Assembly: GCF_003651245.1 (NCBI RefSeq)
Contig: NZ_RAPE01000002.1
Span: 682,001 to 746,000 of the forward strand
Source of the DNA: Roseovarius spongiae
GTDB taxonomy: Bacteria > Pseudomonadota > Alphaproteobacteria > Rhodobacterales > Rhodobacteraceae
Length of the DNA stretch: 64,000 nucleotides
Reading direction: 5' to 3'
In this document: positions 8,322-16,924 of the stretch, piece after piece
Layout of the letters: the number at the start of each line of letters is the position of its first letter
How positions within the stretch are numbered: the first letter of the stretch is position 1
The notes under the pieces: model-generated
Seen by the model: the letters and a program-made list of their open reading frames with translations, nothing else
What the model was told of the DNA's origin: nothing
The model's database searches: none
Program-made: the position numbers and the translations under genes

Positions 8322-8344
8322 TTCCCTGCGCGGCTTGTCTCGCA

Positions 8345-9661
8345 TCAATGGATGAAATGCAGCCGGTCGAAGCCCTGGCGGAACGCGGCGACCCGCGGGG
8401 CGAGGGCGGCGGGGTCGTTGGCGCGCAGCGCCTCGGCGATCAGGCTGGCAAGTTCGGGCGCGTGGTCCTCGGTCACGCCCCAGCGGACCAGTTCGGGCGT
8501 CCCCAGGCGCAGCCCGTTCATGTCGCCTTCAACCTCGTCCACGGGCAGGCCGATGCCGCAGGCGAGGAAACCCGCCTTGCGCAGCCGTTTCGACGCGGCC
8601 TGACCACCCCCGAACCGCGCGGCCTCGAGCGCGAACTGGTGCGAGCGGGTAAAGCCCCGCCCGGCGGCGAAGACCGGCAGGCCCGCCGCATCCAGCGCCT
8701 CGGCCAGCGCGCGCGCCACGCGGATCATCGCGGCGGCGTAATCGCGCCCGAAATCGCGCCAGTCGAGCATCCCCATCGCCAGCGCGGCGGATTTGGCGGC
8801 GTCGAAATTCGCCGTCATGCCGGGAAAGGCGATGGCGTCGAGCCGCTCGGCCATCTCGGCATCGTCCGAGACGATCAGCCCGCCCGGCGGACCGCCGAGG
8901 CTTTTGTAGGTGCTCATCGTCATCAGGTGCGCGCCCTCGTGCAGCGGGTTCTTCCATGCCCCGCCGGCGATGATCCCGCACTGATGCGCCGCGTCGAACA
9001 TCAGCTTCGCGCCCACCTCGTCGGCGATGGCGCGGACCTCGGCGACCGGATGCTCGAAGAGGTTGAGGCTGCCGCCCAGCGTGATGAGCGCGGGGCGCAC
9101 GTTATGGGCCAGCGCGCGCAGCGCGTCCACGTCGACCGTATAGCCGTCCGCGGCGACCGGCGCGGGCGCGGTGCTCAGACCGTAAAGCCCGGCGCAGCCC
9201 GCCGCATGATGCGTGACATGCCCGCCGATGGCCGCGGGCGGCGCGATGATCGCATCACCGGGTTTGCAGGTCGCCATGAAGCCGTAGAGGTTCGCGATCG
9301 CGCCCGAGGGCACGCGGATCTCTGCATAGCGCGCGCCGAAAACCTCCGCGCAGAGCTGGGCCGCGATCACCTCGATCTCCTCGATGGCCTCGAGGCCCAT
9401 TTCGTACTTGTCGCCGGGGTAGCCCAGCGAGGGGCGCGAACCGATGCCAGCGGCCAGCAGCGCCTCGGCGCGCGGGTTCATCACGTTGGTGGCGGGGTTG
9501 AGGTTGAAGCAGTCGCGTTCGTGAATGCGCCGGTTGTCCTCGGCCAGCGTTTCCAGCCGCGCGGCGATGTCGGCGCTGGTGGCCTTGGCGGTGCGGGCGG
9601 CTATGTCCTGGACCAGCGTCTCGCTGGCGTCTGGAACCCAGGGACGGCGGGCAAGGGTCAT
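8345..9661 (-). CDS. Serine hydroxymethyltransferase-like PLP enzyme (divergent paralogue)
   Basis: A 438-residue fold-type I PLP enzyme of the SHMT/GlyA family. Recognisable parts are GYPGDKYEMGLEAIEEIE (substrate-binding region), FDAAHQCG with the PLP-contacting Asp and His (about 223 and 226), and the PLP Lys in MSTYKSLGGPPGG (about 253). In canonical GlyA the Lys motif reads TTHKTLRGPRGG; here His is replaced by Tyr and RGPRGG by GGPPGG. This suggests a paralogue with a different substrate, for example an alpha-substituted or aryl serine, and not the housekeeping GlyA. It follows bpt on the same strand with 151 nt between, containing an AGGAG site just upstream of the ATG. Converges with the preceding regulator gene. 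Confidence 0.85.
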   Translation of the reverse strand: MTLARRPWVPDASETLVQDIAARTAKATSADIAARLETLAEDNRRIHERDCFNLNPATNVMNPRAEALLAAGIGSRPSLGYPGDKYEMGLEAIEEIEVIAAQLCAEVFGARYAEIRVPSGAIANLYGFMATCKPGDAIIAPPAAIGGHVTHHAAGCAGLYGLSTAPAPVAADGYTVDVDALRALAHNVRPALITLGGSLNLFEHPVAEVRAIADEVGAKLMFDAAHQCGIIAGGAWKNPLHEGAHLMTMSTYKSLGGPPGGLIVSDDAEMAERLDAIAFPGMTANFDAAKSAALAMGMLDWRDFGRDYAAAMIRVARALAEALDAAGLPVFAAGRGFTRSHQFALEAARFGGGQAASKRLRKAGFLACGIGLPVDEVEGDMNGLRLGTPELVRWGVTEDHAPELASLIAEALRANDPAALAPRVAAFRQGFDRLHFIH

Positions 9662-9812
9662 GGCGTGGCTCCTGTCTGTGTCGCGCTACCTAAGCGCGTC
9701 ACCGGGACGAGGGCAAACGCGAACTTCTGCGTGCGGCGCGGGGATGCAGCGCGTCAGGCCCGGTCGTCGCCGCGCGCCTTGGCGGCGTCGGTGCAGGGGA
9801 CGAAGCGCCCGC

Positions 9813-10643
9813 TCAACCGCGCACCGGGCGCAGCGGCTGGCCGTCGGGCAGGGCGATCTCGGCGACCTGTTCGGCAATGGGATCGTTGCTTAGCGGGTGA
9901 AGCTGCGCGTCATAGGATTCGGGATCGCGCATTCGCTCCCATCGGCCGCCGACATAGACCTCGAGCCCCGAGAACGCGGCCTTGTAGTCCATCTTGGGGC
10001 TGCCGGGCACCCAATAGCCGAGATAGACATGCGGCAGGTCGTTCTCGCGCGCGATCGCGACATGATCGAGGATGATGTAGGTGCCAAGCGAGTCGCGCGC
10101 GCGGTCAGGATCGAAGAAGGAATAGACCATGCTCACCCCGTCATCGAGCATGTCTGTCAGGCATACCGCCACCAGTTCGCCGGTCTCCTGGTCGGCGTAC
10201 TCCACGACGCGGGTGCGGATCGGCGTCTCCTCGACCATCGCGGCGAACTCGAAGGCGTCCATGTCGGCCATGCCGCCGGTGGCGTGGCGGCTCTCGAGAT
10301 AGGTGCGAAAGAGCGCGTATTGCTCCTCGGTCGCCCAGGGCGACGTGGCGCGGCGTTCAAGCCCGGCATTGCGGTTGAGCGTGCGCCGCTGGCTGCGCGA
10401 GGGCTTGAACGCGGCCACGTCGATCCGCGCCGAAAGGCAGGCCGCGCAATCGGCGCAGGACGGGCGGTAAAGCACGTTCTGCGAGCGGCGGAATCCCTGT
10501 TTCGACAGCTTGTCGTTCAGGCGCTGCGCGCCGTCGCCGTGCAGCGCGGTGAACAGCTTGCGCTCCATCCGCCCCTCGAGATAGGGGCAGGGCTGCGGGG
10601 CCGTCACGTAGAATTGCGGGGCAAGGGGCAGGGTGTGGCGCAT
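9813..10643 (-). CDS. bpt: Aspartate/glutamate leucyltransferase (Bpt/Ate family)
   Basis: A 276-residue aminoacyl-tRNA-protein transferase that moves Leu (or Arg) from tRNA onto N-terminal Asp/Glu of proteins, marking them for ClpS/ClpAP through the N-degron pathway. The Cys-rich N-terminal domain has [11 protein letters not shown] and [14 protein letters not shown]; the GNAT-like C-terminal domain has [20 protein letters not shown] and [16 protein letters not shown], both diagnostic. The start [16 protein letters not shown] is the usual one; a longer frame to 10712 lacks support and a ribosome site. RDD protein gene lies upstream on the same strand. Confidence 0.94.
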   Translation of the reverse strand: MRHTLPLAPQFYVTAPQPCPYLEGRMERKLFTALHGDGAQRLNDKLSKQGFRRSQNVLYRPSCADCAACLSARIDVAAFKPSRSQRRTLNRNAGLERRATSPWATEEQYALFRTYLESRHATGGMADMDAFEFAAMVEETPIRTRVVEYADQETGELVAVCLTDMLDDGVSMVYSFFDPDRARDSLGTYIILDHVAIARENDLPHVYLGYWVPGSPKMDYKAAFSGLEVYVGGRWERMRDPESYDAQLHPLSNDPIAEQVAEIALPDGQPLRPVRG

Positions 10644-10731
10644 GCGCGGGGCTTCGGTCCGGGATTTCGCTGTCGTGGCCAGAAGCGTAACAAGGGAATC
10701 CGCATAGGCCAAGGGCGGATTCGCGCGCCGC

Positions 10732-11199
10732 TCAGGCGGCGCGGCGATTGATCAGCACGGTGCCCAGAAGGTGATCGCCAAGCCCCTGGCCGCGCGGCGT
10801 GATCAACATCAACAGGACCGAGACCGCCTGCACGAGGAACGTCCCGATCGAGATCGCGTAGAGCAGCGTATGCGCCAAAGCGGTCCACCCGTCGATCCGC
10901 GCGCCGGAGCGCGCGCGCAGTTCGACCGCCATCAGGCGCATGCCCCAGGTCGCCGACCCCGAAGCCAGCGTCGCCGTGCGATAGACGAACCCGATCACCA
11001 GCATCAGCAGCGGAAAGAACAGCAGCCCGACAAAGACCGTGAGCACGGTGGCGATCAGCGCCAGCACGAAGATCACCAGGGTATCGATCACCCAGGCGAT
11101 CAGCCGCTTGACCTGCACGCCGTCGTAGAACTCGGGCTGTGCGTCCGGATCGGGAAGGGCGTGGGGCATGTCGTAGTCGGTCCAGTGAGTGTGGCTCAT
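10732..11199 (-). CDS. RDD family membrane protein
   Basis: A 155-residue inner-membrane protein of the RDD family (named for conserved Arg and two Asp). The first helix carries [20 protein letters not shown] with Arg and Asp in place; further hydrophobic segments are [20 protein letters not shown] and [33 protein letters not shown] and the Gly-rich end [17 protein letters not shown] are typical. Function is uncertain; some RDD proteins act in ion or metabolite transport. It lies 88 nt upstream of bpt on the same strand and could be co-transcribed with it. Confidence 0.88.
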   Translation of the reverse strand: MSHTHWTDYDMPHALPDPDAQPEFYDGVQVKRLIAWVIDTLVIFVLALIATVLTVFVGLLFFPLLMLVIGFVYRTATLASGSATWGMRLMAVELRARSGARIDGWTALAHTLLYAISIGTFLVQAVSVLLMLITPRGQGLGDHLLGTVLINRRAA

Positions 11200-11325
11200 G
11201 AGAAGGGTCTTGCTCCGGCGGTCTGGTTGTCATCGGCACTTAGGCAGAGGGCGAATCGATTTCAATCCGCGGGGCGCGGCCCGCCGCGCCGTGGCGGCGG
11301 GCCCTCGCGATCATCATGCTGGGCG

Positions 11326-11757
11326 TCAGCCCTCTTGCGGCGCGGCGTCTTCGCGGGCCTTCTGCGCGCGTTCCTCCATGAACTGGTCGAACTCGGCCTT
11401 GTCCTTGGCCTGGCGCAGGCGCTTGAGGAAGGCTTCGAAGTTCTCCTGCTCCTCCTGAAGGCGGCGCAGGGTTTCGTCGCGGTAGGCGTCAAAGGCGCTG
11501 TTGCCGCTGCTGCGGGTCATCTGGACCGAATGGCTCCAGCGGCGGCTGCGGTCGGATTTTCGGCAGGTCATCCTGTTGCTCCAGATCATGTAGAAGAGAA
11601 GGGCGAGGCCGATCGGCCAGAAGAGGACGAAGCCGAGCACCATCGCGGCGATCCAGGCGCCGCGCCCGCGCGCGTCGAGCCAGGACTCGGCCCGGCGCAG
11701 CCAGCCCAGCGGTCCGGTCTGGCCGGTTTGGGGGGCGTATTGGGCGTATGTGGTCAT
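11326..11757 (-). CDS. DUF2852 family protein
   Basis: A 143-residue protein with one or two hydrophobic segments (GAWIAAMVLGFVLFWPIGLA, LLFYMIWSN) and a charged C-terminal coiled-coil-like region rich in Glu, Arg and Gln (ETLRRLQEEQENFEAFLKRL). This is the DUF2852 layout, widespread in alphaproteobacteria; function unknown. The ATG at 11757 is chosen for the AAGAAGGAT site just upstream. A 19-bp palindrome (11789-11807) lies 32 nt upstream and could be an operator. Confidence 0.88.
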   Translation of the reverse strand: MTTYAQYAPQTGQTGPLGWLRRAESWLDARGRGAWIAAMVLGFVLFWPIGLALLFYMIWSNRMTCRKSDRSRRWSHSVQMTRSSGNSAFDAYRDETLRRLQEEQENFEAFLKRLRQAKDKAEFDQFMEERAQKAREDAAPQEG

Positions 11758-11788
11758 GAAGCGATCCTTCTTGGATATGGTCGGAATA

Positions 11789-11807
11789 ATGTGAATGCGT
11801 TTCACAT
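11789..11807. promoter_or_regulatory. 19-bp perfect palindrome upstream of the DUF2852 gene (candidate operator)
   Basis: ATGTGAA-TGCGT-TTCACAT: 7-bp perfect arms around a 5-nt centre, 32 nt upstream of the start codon of the DUF2852 gene, in an AT-richer intergenic stretch. The half-site TGTGAA resembles CRP/FNR-like or GntR-like sites, but spacing does not match canonical CRP (TGTGA-N6-TCACA; here N7). The regulator is unknown. Confidence 0.5.
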
Positions 11808-11874
11808 GGATTAGATCGGCATTCGGCTCCCTCACCACAAGAGGCGATGTTAACATCCATTACATTTATTTCGA

Positions 11875-12342
11875 TTACTTGGTGAAATCAGCCAGTTGCG
11901 CGCCCGAAATGCGCAGAAGTTCACCCGGAGGGGCCGCGAAAACGTGGCGCGGCGTGCCTGCTGCGGCCCAGACTTCGTCGAAATCGAGCAATCTGCGGTC
12001 GAAGAACGCGCGCGGCGGCGTGAGATGGCCAACCGGGGACACGCCCCCGATGGCGAAGCCCGTCTGCGCGCGGATCAGGGCCGCGTCCGCCTTGCCCAGG
12101 GGTTCCCCGGCAAGCGCGCCGGCGCGCGCGCCGTCCACCTGCGCGCCGCCCGCCGTCACGAAGAGGATCGCAGCGCCGCTGTTCTGACCGGCGAAGATGA
12201 TCGACTTGGCGATCTGGTCCACCTCGCAGCCGACCAGCGCGGCGGCCATCTCCGCGGTTGTGGCCTGTCCGACCTCGACCGGCGCGATGTCGAGCCCGGC
12301 CTCGCTGAGCGCGCGGGTCACGCGTTTCAGGCTCTTGCTCAT
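11875..12342 (-). CDS. YbaK/ProX-type aminoacyl-tRNA deacylase
   Basis: A 155-residue protein of the YbaK/EbsC family, free-standing homologues of the ProRS editing domain that hydrolyse mischarged tRNAs such as Ala- or Cys-tRNA-Pro. Typical elements are DQIAKSIIFAG with the conserved Lys, LFVTAGGAQVD, and IGGVSPVGH with the Gly/His signature. Start chosen at the ATG preceded by AAAGGAGG, a perfect ribosome site. Divergent from glnE, whose start is 86 nt away; the two promoters must share that gap. Confidence 0.9.
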   Translation of the reverse strand: MSKSLKRVTRALSEAGLDIAPVEVGQATTAEMAAALVGCEVDQIAKSIIFAGQNSGAAILFVTAGGAQVDGARAGALAGEPLGKADAALIRAQTGFAIGGVSPVGHLTPPRAFFDRRLLDFDEVWAAAGTPRHVFAAPPGELLRISGAQLADFTK

Positions 12343-12427
12343 GAATGCGCCTCCTTTCCGTGCGGCGCGGACGTTACGCGCACGTCCCGCCATTGACCAG
12401 TCCCGCGGGGCGCGTATCACTGGACGG

Positions 12428-15217
12428 GTGAACACGCCCGCCCGCATCACCCGCCTGCCGCGCCCGTTCGATCCCGACCGGGGCGCGGAGGCGCGCGCGA
12501 TCATGTCCGATCTGAGCGGCGAGTGGGCCGACCTGATCGAGGGCGCGGCGGGGTGCAGCCCCTACCTGCACGACCTCATCCAGAAAGAGGCGGAGTGGCT
12601 GCCGGGCGCGCTCCGCGACCTCGAGGCGGCGCGCGATGCGGTGGTGGCGGAGGCGGGCGCGCAGGCCGAGCGAGTCGGCCCCGCGTTGCGCCGGGCGAAG
12701 CGACGGATCGCGCTCCTGGTTGCGCTGGCGGACCTGGGCGGCGTCTGGCCGCTCGAGACGGTGACCGGCGCGCTTACCGACCTGGCCGATGCGGCCTGCG
12801 CCGCCGCGCTGCGCGATGCGGTGGGCGCGGAGATACGGCGCGGCAAGCTGCCCGGCATGGCTGAGGACGACATCGCATCGGCGGGCGGGATGGTGGTGCT
12901 CGCGATGGGCAAGATGGGCGCGCGAGAGCTCAACTACAGCTCGGATATCGACCTGATCTGCCTGTTCGACGAAACCCGCTACGACCGCGACGATTTCGCC
13001 GCCGCGCGCGCGTCCCTGGTCCGCGCGACCCGCCGCATGGCGGCGCTGCTGAGCGAGAACACCGCCGAGGGCTACGTCTTTCGCACCGATCTGCGGCTGC
13101 GGCCCGACCCCTCGGTCACGCCGGTCTGCATGGCGATGGCGGCGGCGGAAACCTATTATGAAAGCCTCGGGCGCACGTGGGAGCGCGCAGCCTATGTGAA
13201 GGCGCGGCCCTGCGCCGGCGACCTCGCCGCCGGGGCGCGGTTTCTCGAAACGCTGACGCCGTTCGTGTGGCGGCGGCACCTCGATTTCGCGGCGATCGAG
13301 GACGCGCACAACATGCGCCTGCGCATCCGGCGGCACAAGGGCCTGGGCGGGCCGATCCAGCTGGACGGCCACAACATGAAGCTGGGGCGCGGCGGCATCC
13401 GCGAGATCGAGTTCTTCACCCAGACCCGCCAGATCATCGCCGGCGGGCGCGACCCGGACCTGCGCGTGCGCGGCACGCTCGAAGGGCTGGCGCGGCTCGC
13501 CGACAAGGGCTGGGCGCCGCAGGAGGCCGCAAAGGCGCTGGACGCCCACTACCGCTTTCACCGCGAGGTTGAGCATCGCCTGCAGATGCTGCGCGACACG
13601 CAGACCCATGATTTGCCCGATTCAGGCGCGGAATGGGACCGGCTCGCCGCGTTCATGGGGTACGAGACGCAGGCGTTGCGCGATGAGCTGGACGAGCGGC
13701 TGCACGCGGTCCACGACATGATCGAGGGTTTCTTCGATCCCGGCGAGGGCGGGCGCGCGCCGCGCGAACCCGACGACCTGGGCGAACTGTCCCCCGAGAT
13801 CATCGCGCGCTGGCCCAGTTACCCGGCGTTGCGCTCGGACCGGGCGGTGGCGATCTTTCGCAGGTTGCGTCCCGACATCCTGGCGCGGCTGGCGGCCACC
13901 TCGCATCCTGGGGAGGCGCTCGTCGCGTTTGACGGCTTCCTCGCCGGGCTGCCCGCGGGGGTGCAGGTCTTTTCGCTCTTCGAGGCCAACCCGCAGCTGA
14001 TCGACCTGCTTGTCGACATCGTCGGCACCGCACCGGGGCTGGCGTCCTACCTGTCGCGCAACGCGCAGGTTCTGGACGCGGTGATCGCGGGGGATTTCTT
14101 TGCCGCCTGGCCGGGGCAGGAGACGCTCACCGCCCAGTTGACCGAGGCGCTGGCCGCCGAGGGCGATTACGAGGCGCGGCTTGACGCGACGCGCCGCTGG
14201 CGGCGGGAATGGCATTTCCGCATCGGCGTGCATCACCTGCGCGGCCTCATCACCGGCGCGGAGGCGGGCGCGCAATACGCCGACCTCGCCGATGCGGTTC
14301 TCGCCGCCCTCTGGCCCGAGGTGGTGGCGCAGTTCGCGCGCAAGCACGGCGCGCCGCCGGGGCGCGGGGCGGCCCTGCTGGGCATGGGATCGCTGGGCGC
14401 GCGCCGTCTGACGGCCGAATCCGACCTCGACCTCATCGTGATCTACGACGCCGACGGGGTCGAGGCGTCGGACGGGTCGCGCCCGCTGCCCGCGCGCAGC
14501 TATTACGCGCGGCTCACGCAGGCGATGATCACCGCGCTCAGCGCGCCGATGGCGCAGGGGCGGCTTTACGAGGTGGACATGCGCCTGCGCCCGTCGGGGA
14601 ACCAGGGGCCGGTCGCGACCGCCTGGGCCGCGTTCCAGGATTACCAGTCCGAAAAGGCCTGGCTCTGGGAGCATCTGGCGCTGACCCGCGCGCGCGTCGT
14701 CGCCGGGGCGCCTGATCTCGGGAACGATGTGGAGGCGTTCCGCGTGGCGCTGCTGTCGCGTCCGCGCAACCGGCGGGAGGTGCTGGGCGCGGTGCGCGAG
14801 ATGCGCGCGCGCATCCATGCGGCCAAGGCGCCGGGCGGGCCGCTCGACCCCAAGCTGGGGCCGGGCCGGTTGCAGGAGGTGCAGCTGATCGCGCAGGCCG
14901 CGACGCTGCTGGCGGGCGGCGCCGAGCGCGGCACGCGCGCCGGGATCGCCGCCGGTGTCGCAATCGGTTGGCTGGATGACGCGGACGGGGCGGCGCTCGG
15001 GCATGCTTATGCGCTTTGCTCGGGGTTGCAACAGGCCGCACGGCTGCTGGGAACGGATCCGCCGGACCCCGACATGCTGGGGCAGGGGGCGGCGCGGTTC
15101 GTGCTGCGCGAAACCGGCCAAGAGGATGTCGGCGCGCTGGTGACGGCGCTCGGGCGTGCGGGCCGACGAGCCGGCGAGGCGATCGACCGGGCGCTGAGCG
15201 ACCCCCCGGAGGAGTGA
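12428..15217 (+). CDS. glnE: Bifunctional glutamine synthetase adenylyltransferase/adenylyl-removing enzyme
   Basis: A 929-residue enzyme that adenylylates GlnA when nitrogen is plentiful and removes AMP when it is scarce, under control of PII. Two nucleotidyltransferase domains are visible: GKMGARELNYSSDIDLICLF (about residue 160, adenylyl-removing half) and GMGSLGARRLTAESDLDLIV (about residue 651, adenylyl-transferring half). The N-terminal one has the expected SDIDL and the C-terminal one SDLDL. The GTG at 12428 gives the family's normal length and an N-terminus ITRLPRPFDPDRG like other Rhodobacteraceae GlnE; it is probable, not proven. It works with the ntr genes found 10 kb away. Confidence 0.95.
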   Translation: MNTPARITRLPRPFDPDRGAEARAIMSDLSGEWADLIEGAAGCSPYLHDLIQKEAEWLPGALRDLEAARDAVVAEAGAQAERVGPALRRAKRRIALLVALADLGGVWPLETVTGALTDLADAACAAALRDAVGAEIRRGKLPGMAEDDIASAGGMVVLAMGKMGARELNYSSDIDLICLFDETRYDRDDFAAARASLVRATRRMAALLSENTAEGYVFRTDLRLRPDPSVTPVCMAMAAAETYYESLGRTWERAAYVKARPCAGDLAAGARFLETLTPFVWRRHLDFAAIEDAHNMRLRIRRHKGLGGPIQLDGHNMKLGRGGIREIEFFTQTRQIIAGGRDPDLRVRGTLEGLARLADKGWAPQEAAKALDAHYRFHREVEHRLQMLRDTQTHDLPDSGAEWDRLAAFMGYETQALRDELDERLHAVHDMIEGFFDPGEGGRAPREPDDLGELSPEIIARWPSYPALRSDRAVAIFRRLRPDILARLAATSHPGEALVAFDGFLAGLPAGVQVFSLFEANPQLIDLLVDIVGTAPGLASYLSRNAQVLDAVIAGDFFAAWPGQETLTAQLTEALAAEGDYEARLDATRRWRREWHFRIGVHHLRGLITGAEAGAQYADLADAVLAALWPEVVAQFARKHGAPPGRGAALLGMGSLGARRLTAESDLDLIVIYDADGVEASDGSRPLPARSYYARLTQAMITALSAPMAQGRLYEVDMRLRPSGNQGPVATAWAAFQDYQSEKAWLWEHLALTRARVVAGAPDLGNDVEAFRVALLSRPRNRREVLGAVREMRARIHAAKAPGGPLDPKLGPGRLQEVQLIAQAATLLAGGAERGTRAGIAAGVAIGWLDDADGAALGHAYALCSGLQQAARLLGTDPPDPDMLGQGAARFVLRETGQEDVGALVTALGRAGRRAGEAIDRALSDPPEE

Positions 15218-15223
15218 GGAACG

Positions 15224-15493
15224 ATGGAGCGAGACCCGCTTGACCGCAAGGAACTGATCCTCGAATCCTATCGTATCGACGGGATCGGCCCCGGCGAATG
15301 CCGCTCGATCTTTCTCGATTGGGCGCTGTCGCTGCCCGACGGGCAGGATCAGAGGCAGGCGATCGAGGCGATGCTCGGGCGCTACGCCGCCGCACATCCC
15401 GACCACCCGATGACGCAGGTTCTGCGCGATGGGCTGGAGGCCCCGGAACGCCCGCGCCGCCGGGGCGGCTGGAAGGCGCGCGCGCGCGACTGA
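15224..15493 (+). CDS. Conserved hypothetical protein downstream of glnE (89 aa)
   Basis: An 89-residue acidic-then-basic protein starting MERDPLDRKELILESYRID, with a helical middle (QAIEAMLGRYAAAHPDHP) and an Arg-rich tail. No signal peptide or membrane helix. It starts 6 nt after glnE behind GGAGGAGTGAGG, so it is co-transcribed. Similar short proteins follow glnE in relatives, from memory of the group; no function is known. Confidence 0.8.
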   Translation: MERDPLDRKELILESYRIDGIGPGECRSIFLDWALSLPDGQDQRQAIEAMLGRYAAAHPDHPMTQVLRDGLEAPERPRRRGGWKARARD

Positions 15494-15633
15494 CCCGGCG
15501 GCGGCGACCGATTCGCGCCCCGGAATCACCCGGCAACAACCCCGGAAATGCGCCGTATTCGTCGCAAAGACGCCTCAATCCTCTTGCATTTTTCCCGGAT
15601 GAACCGGGCGAAGGGCCCCAGGAGGAACAGATC

Positions 15634-16269
15634 ATGCAAACGCTCAAGATCATCGCCGCCGTGCTGATGGGGCTGGCCGTGTCGGCTTGCGCCGCGCCGG
15701 AAACCGCAACCCGCAACGCGACGATGCCGATGCCGGCGCAGCCCATGCAGGCGCAGCTCGACGTGAAGAGCGTGACCGTGACCGTGCCGCGCACGCTCAA
15801 GGTGTCCGAGGCCAACCGCTTCTACCCCGGCGGCGACATCGTCTGGCGCGAGGACCCGATGGGCGACCGTCATGCGCAGGTCCAGCGGATCGTTGAGGAC
15901 GCGATGACCCGCGGAGTCGCCGGGCTCGACACCGGCACGCCGGTCGCGCTCGATATCCAGGTGGCGCGCTTTCACGCGCTGACCCAGAAGGCGCGCTATA
16001 CCACGGGCGGCGTGCATGACCTGAAATTCACCATGACGCTGCGCGATCCCGAAACCGGCGCCGCGCTGACCGAGCCGCGCATGATCACCGCGGATCTGAA
16101 GGGCTTCGGCGGGCGCAAGGCGATCGAGGCGGAGCGCCGCGGCCAGACGCAGAAGGTGCGCATCACCAACCGGTTGGCCGAGGTGATCCGCGCGGAGCTC
16201 ATCAGCCCCGGCAGCCATCCGAAGGCCAGTCTCGGGGTGATGAGCATGTTCTCGACCCGCGGCAGCTGA
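15634..16269 (+). CDS. Lipoprotein of Rhodobacterales (DUF6778-like)
   Basis: A 211-residue protein with a lipoprotein signal: MQTLKIIAAVLMGLAVSAC, lipobox VSAC with Cys at residue 19. The mature part has a beta-rich pattern (VKSVTVTVPRTLKVSEANRF, ALDIQVARFHALTQKARYT, GGVHDLKFTMTLRDPETGAA). This resembles a Rhodobacterales-restricted lipoprotein family (I believe DUF6778); no activity is known. Start at the ATG behind AGGAGGAACAG. A hairpin 39 nt after the stop may end the transcript. Confidence 0.8.
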   Translation: MQTLKIIAAVLMGLAVSACAAPETATRNATMPMPAQPMQAQLDVKSVTVTVPRTLKVSEANRFYPGGDIVWREDPMGDRHAQVQRIVEDAMTRGVAGLDTGTPVALDIQVARFHALTQKARYTTGGVHDLKFTMTLRDPETGAALTEPRMITADLKGFGGRKAIEAERRGQTQKVRITNRLAEVIRAELISPGSHPKASLGVMSMFSTRGS

Positions 16270-16307
16270 GCGCGCCGACCTTCCCGATCCTCCTAAAACA
16301 GCGTAGA

Positions 16308-16330
16308 GGGGACGGCATGACGCCGTCCCC
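16308..16330 (+). terminator. Hairpin after the lipoprotein gene
   Basis: GGGGACGGC (16308-16316) and GCCGTCCCC (16322-16330) form a 9-bp perfect stem with a 5-nt loop, followed by TTCTCCCGTT. The U-run is poor, so termination may be partial. Confidence 0.55.
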
Positions 16331-16366
16331 TTCTCCCGTTCTCCGGTCCCGCCGGCGCCTCCGCCG

Positions 16367-16915
16367 GTGAGGGCGCTTCTCGACGCCTGCGTGATCTACC
16401 CCACGGTCATGCGCGCGATGCTGCTGGGCGCGGCGCGGCGCGGCGCGTTCACGCCGCTCTGGTCGGCGCGCATCATCGAGGAATGGCGGCGCGCGGCGGC
16501 CAAGCTCGGCCCCGAGGGGGTCGCGCAGGCCGGCGCCGAGGCGGCGCTGCTGGCGGCGGACTGGCCGCGCGCCGAGGTCGCGGCCCCACCCGCGCTCGAG
16601 GCGCGGCTGTGGCTGCCGGACCCGGCCGACGTGCATGTTCTGGCCGCCGCCGTCGCGGGATCGGCGAACGTGATCGTGACGCTGAACGCCCGCGATTTTC
16701 CGCGCAAGATCCTGGCCGAGGAAGGTCTGTCCCGCGCCGACCCGGACGCGTTCCTGCTGGGGTTCCGGCAGGCGCAGCCCGAGATGATGCAGGAGGTCGG
16801 CGACGAGGTGCTGACCGAGGCGCGGCGGCTCAGCGGGGAGGAGTGGGAAATGCGCGCGCTGCTGCGGAAGGCGCGGCTGCCGAGGCTGGCCAAGGCGTTG
16901 GGGCAGGCGGGGTGA
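16367..16915 (+). CDS. PIN domain protein (probable RNase-like, VapC-unrelated solo type)
   Basis: A 182-residue PIN-fold protein. The acidic active-site set is visible: Asp in RALLDACVIYP near the N-terminus, Glu in RIIEEWRR, Asp in LPDPADVHVLAAAV and Asp in IVTLNARDFP. PIN domains cleave RNA with bound metal ions. There is no antitoxin-like gene directly beside it, so it resembles the solo Rhodobacterales PIN family and not a VapBC pair. Start is GTG at 16367, since the PIN fold begins right there. It is tail to tail with the M48 gene, 9 nt between stops. Confidence 0.85.
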   Translation: MRALLDACVIYPTVMRAMLLGAARRGAFTPLWSARIIEEWRRAAAKLGPEGVAQAGAEAALLAADWPRAEVAAPPALEARLWLPDPADVHVLAAAVAGSANVIVTLNARDFPRKILAEEGLSRADPDAFLLGFRQAQPEMMQEVGDEVLTEARRLSGEEWEMRALLRKARLPRLAKALGQAG

Positions 16916-16924
16916 AACCCGGCC

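Noticed and set aside
13622..15529. Long open frame antisense to glnE
   Set aside because: It covers a well-supported gene in the opposite strand, has Arg/Ala/Gly-rich nonsense composition and no motif; long antisense frames are expected at this GC content. The same holds for frames antisense to the DctM gene (4395-5603) and ntrY (27483-29165).
16367..16915. VapC toxin of a toxin-antitoxin pair
   Set aside because: PIN fold is present, but there is no small antitoxin gene upstream; the 5' neighbour is a lipoprotein gene and a hairpin.
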